In this document: positions 6,523-6,816 of the stretch, one piece after another
How the letters are laid out: each line of letters starts with the position of its first letter
Numbering within the stretch: the first letter of the stretch is position 1
Assembly: GCA_023420715.1 (NCBI GenBank)
Contig: JAEZVR010000114.1
Location: forward strand, 1 to 6,816
Reading direction: 5' to 3'
Source of the DNA: Bacillota bacterium
GTDB lineage: Bacteria; Bacillota; Clostridia; Saccharofermentanales; Fastidiosipilaceae
DNA: 6,816 nt
Position numbers and translations under genes: made by a program
Notes under the pieces: generated by a model
Told to the model about the DNA's origin: nothing
Seen by the model: only the letters and a program-made list of their open reading frames with translations
Databases searched by the model: none

Positions 6523-6607
6523 CGTTCGATGAAAGGCGATTGTCCTCTACAGTTAGCCGCATGGAACGTTTGAATAATGAGTGACTGTTTTTCGCTCGGA
6601 GGTAGAT
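6523..6607 (+). promoter_or_regulatory. Structured queT leader RNA with sequestered Shine-Dalgarno; candidate preQ1-type translational riboswitch
   Basis: The leader can form three helices. A long stem pairs CGTTC (6523-6527) with GAACG (6564-6568), ATG (6529-6531) with CAT (6560-6562) and GGC (6535-6537) with GCC (6556-6558). Its loop (6538-6555) contains CCTCT (6544-6548), which can pair with the whole GGAGG Shine-Dalgarno at 6598-6602, four Watson-Crick pairs plus one U-G. A 6-bp hairpin, GAGTGA (6579-6584) with TCGCTC (6592-6597), ends directly against the Shine-Dalgarno. This pseudoknot with an embedded hairpin recalls the topology of class II preQ1 riboswitches, and queT genes are known targets of preQ1 control. 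The loop sequence does not plainly match class I or II, and class III was not checked. The pairings are seen; the ligand is inferred. Confidence 0.5.
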
Positions 6608-6816
6608 ATGAAAAAATCTGTTTTATTGACACAAGGTGCCATTATTGCAGCTGTTTATTTTGTGCTGACATTATTGGTTGCCCCTTTAGCTTTTGGCCCA
6701 TTACAATTTAGAGTCTCTGAGGCCTTAATGGTTTTGCCGATGTTCACCATTGCGGCTGTTCCAGGCTTATTTGTGGGTTGTTTATTATTCAACTTACTCT
6801 ATCCAACCGGATTAGG
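6608..6816 (+). CDS. queT: QueT-type queuosine precursor transporter (S-component), 3' truncated by window
   Basis: The first 69 residues of a polytopic membrane protein of the QueT family, thought to be the substrate-binding S-component of an ECF transporter importing a queuosine precursor such as preQ1. The N-terminus has a short basic start (MKKSVLLTQ), a membrane segment (about 10-28), the family signature FGPLQFRVSEALMVLP (about 29-44) and a second membrane segment with PGLFVGCLLFNLLYPTG (about 51-67). The start is fixed by GGAGG at 6598-6602, five bases before ATG. The gene has its own apparent promoter and a structured leader that may hide this ribosome site, so regulation at translation by the queuosine precursor is likely. 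The remaining 100 or so residues lie outside the window. The signature motif makes the family call secure; the ligand is from family knowledge. Confidence 0.92.
   Translation, partial: MKKSVLLTQGAIIAAVYFVLTLLVAPLAFGPLQFRVSEALMVLPMFTIAAVPGLFVGCLLFNLLYPTGL

Noticed and set aside
1..6816. CRISPR arrays, tRNA or rRNA genes, insertion sequences, attachment sites
   Set aside because: No regularly spaced direct repeats, transposase motifs, terminal repeats or tRNA-like cloverleaf sequences were seen. Nearly all DNA is occupied by the named genes.

Overview
This looks like an ordinary chromosomal stretch from a low-to-mid GC member of the Bacillota (Firmicutes). The evidence is the gene content: a carboxyl-terminal processing protease, a YrrO-type U32 protein, Hsp33, a flavodoxin/ferredoxin fusion of the EFR1 type and a QueT-type precursor transporter, all with GGAGG-type ribosome binding sites. 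The genus cannot be read from the sequence. An iron-sulfur flavoprotein and a U32 tRNA hydroxylase fit an anaerobic or fermentative lifestyle, but that is inference. No mobile element, CRISPR array, rRNA or tRNA gene was seen.

Layout. Positions 1-1096 hold the 3' end of an S41 protease gene, joined by an ATGA overlap to a class I SAM-dependent methyltransferase gene. A 216-bp gap follows, holding a candidate 43-codon small ORF and an inverted repeat. Positions 1313-3573 hold hslO (Hsp33) and a U32 peptidase/tRNA-hydroxylation-family gene, which overlap by 10 bp and probably form one translationally coupled unit. A minus-strand CPBP-family membrane protein (3556-4773) converges on the U32 gene with an 18-bp 3' overlap. 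It diverges from a sirtuin gene (4859-5617) that is coupled through overlapping stop and start codons to an EFR1-type flavodoxin/ferredoxin gene (5617-6486). The window ends inside a queT gene (6608 onward).

The most interesting non-coding element is the queT leader. A promoter at 6489-6517 predicts a transcript starting near 6524. That transcript can fold into a long stem whose loop (CCUCU) is complementary to the complete GGAGG Shine-Dalgarno of queT, with a further 6-bp hairpin stacked directly against the Shine-Dalgarno. This is the arrangement expected of a translational preQ1 riboswitch. It does not obviously match the class I sequence, and I could not assign a class.

Together the genes cover protein quality control (S41 protease, Hsp33), tRNA wobble-base modification or its precursors (U32 protein, QueT), NAD-dependent deacylation and electron transfer. 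No novel multi-gene defence or biosynthetic system can be supported here. The CPBP protein is the one gene with clearly divergent active-site motifs.
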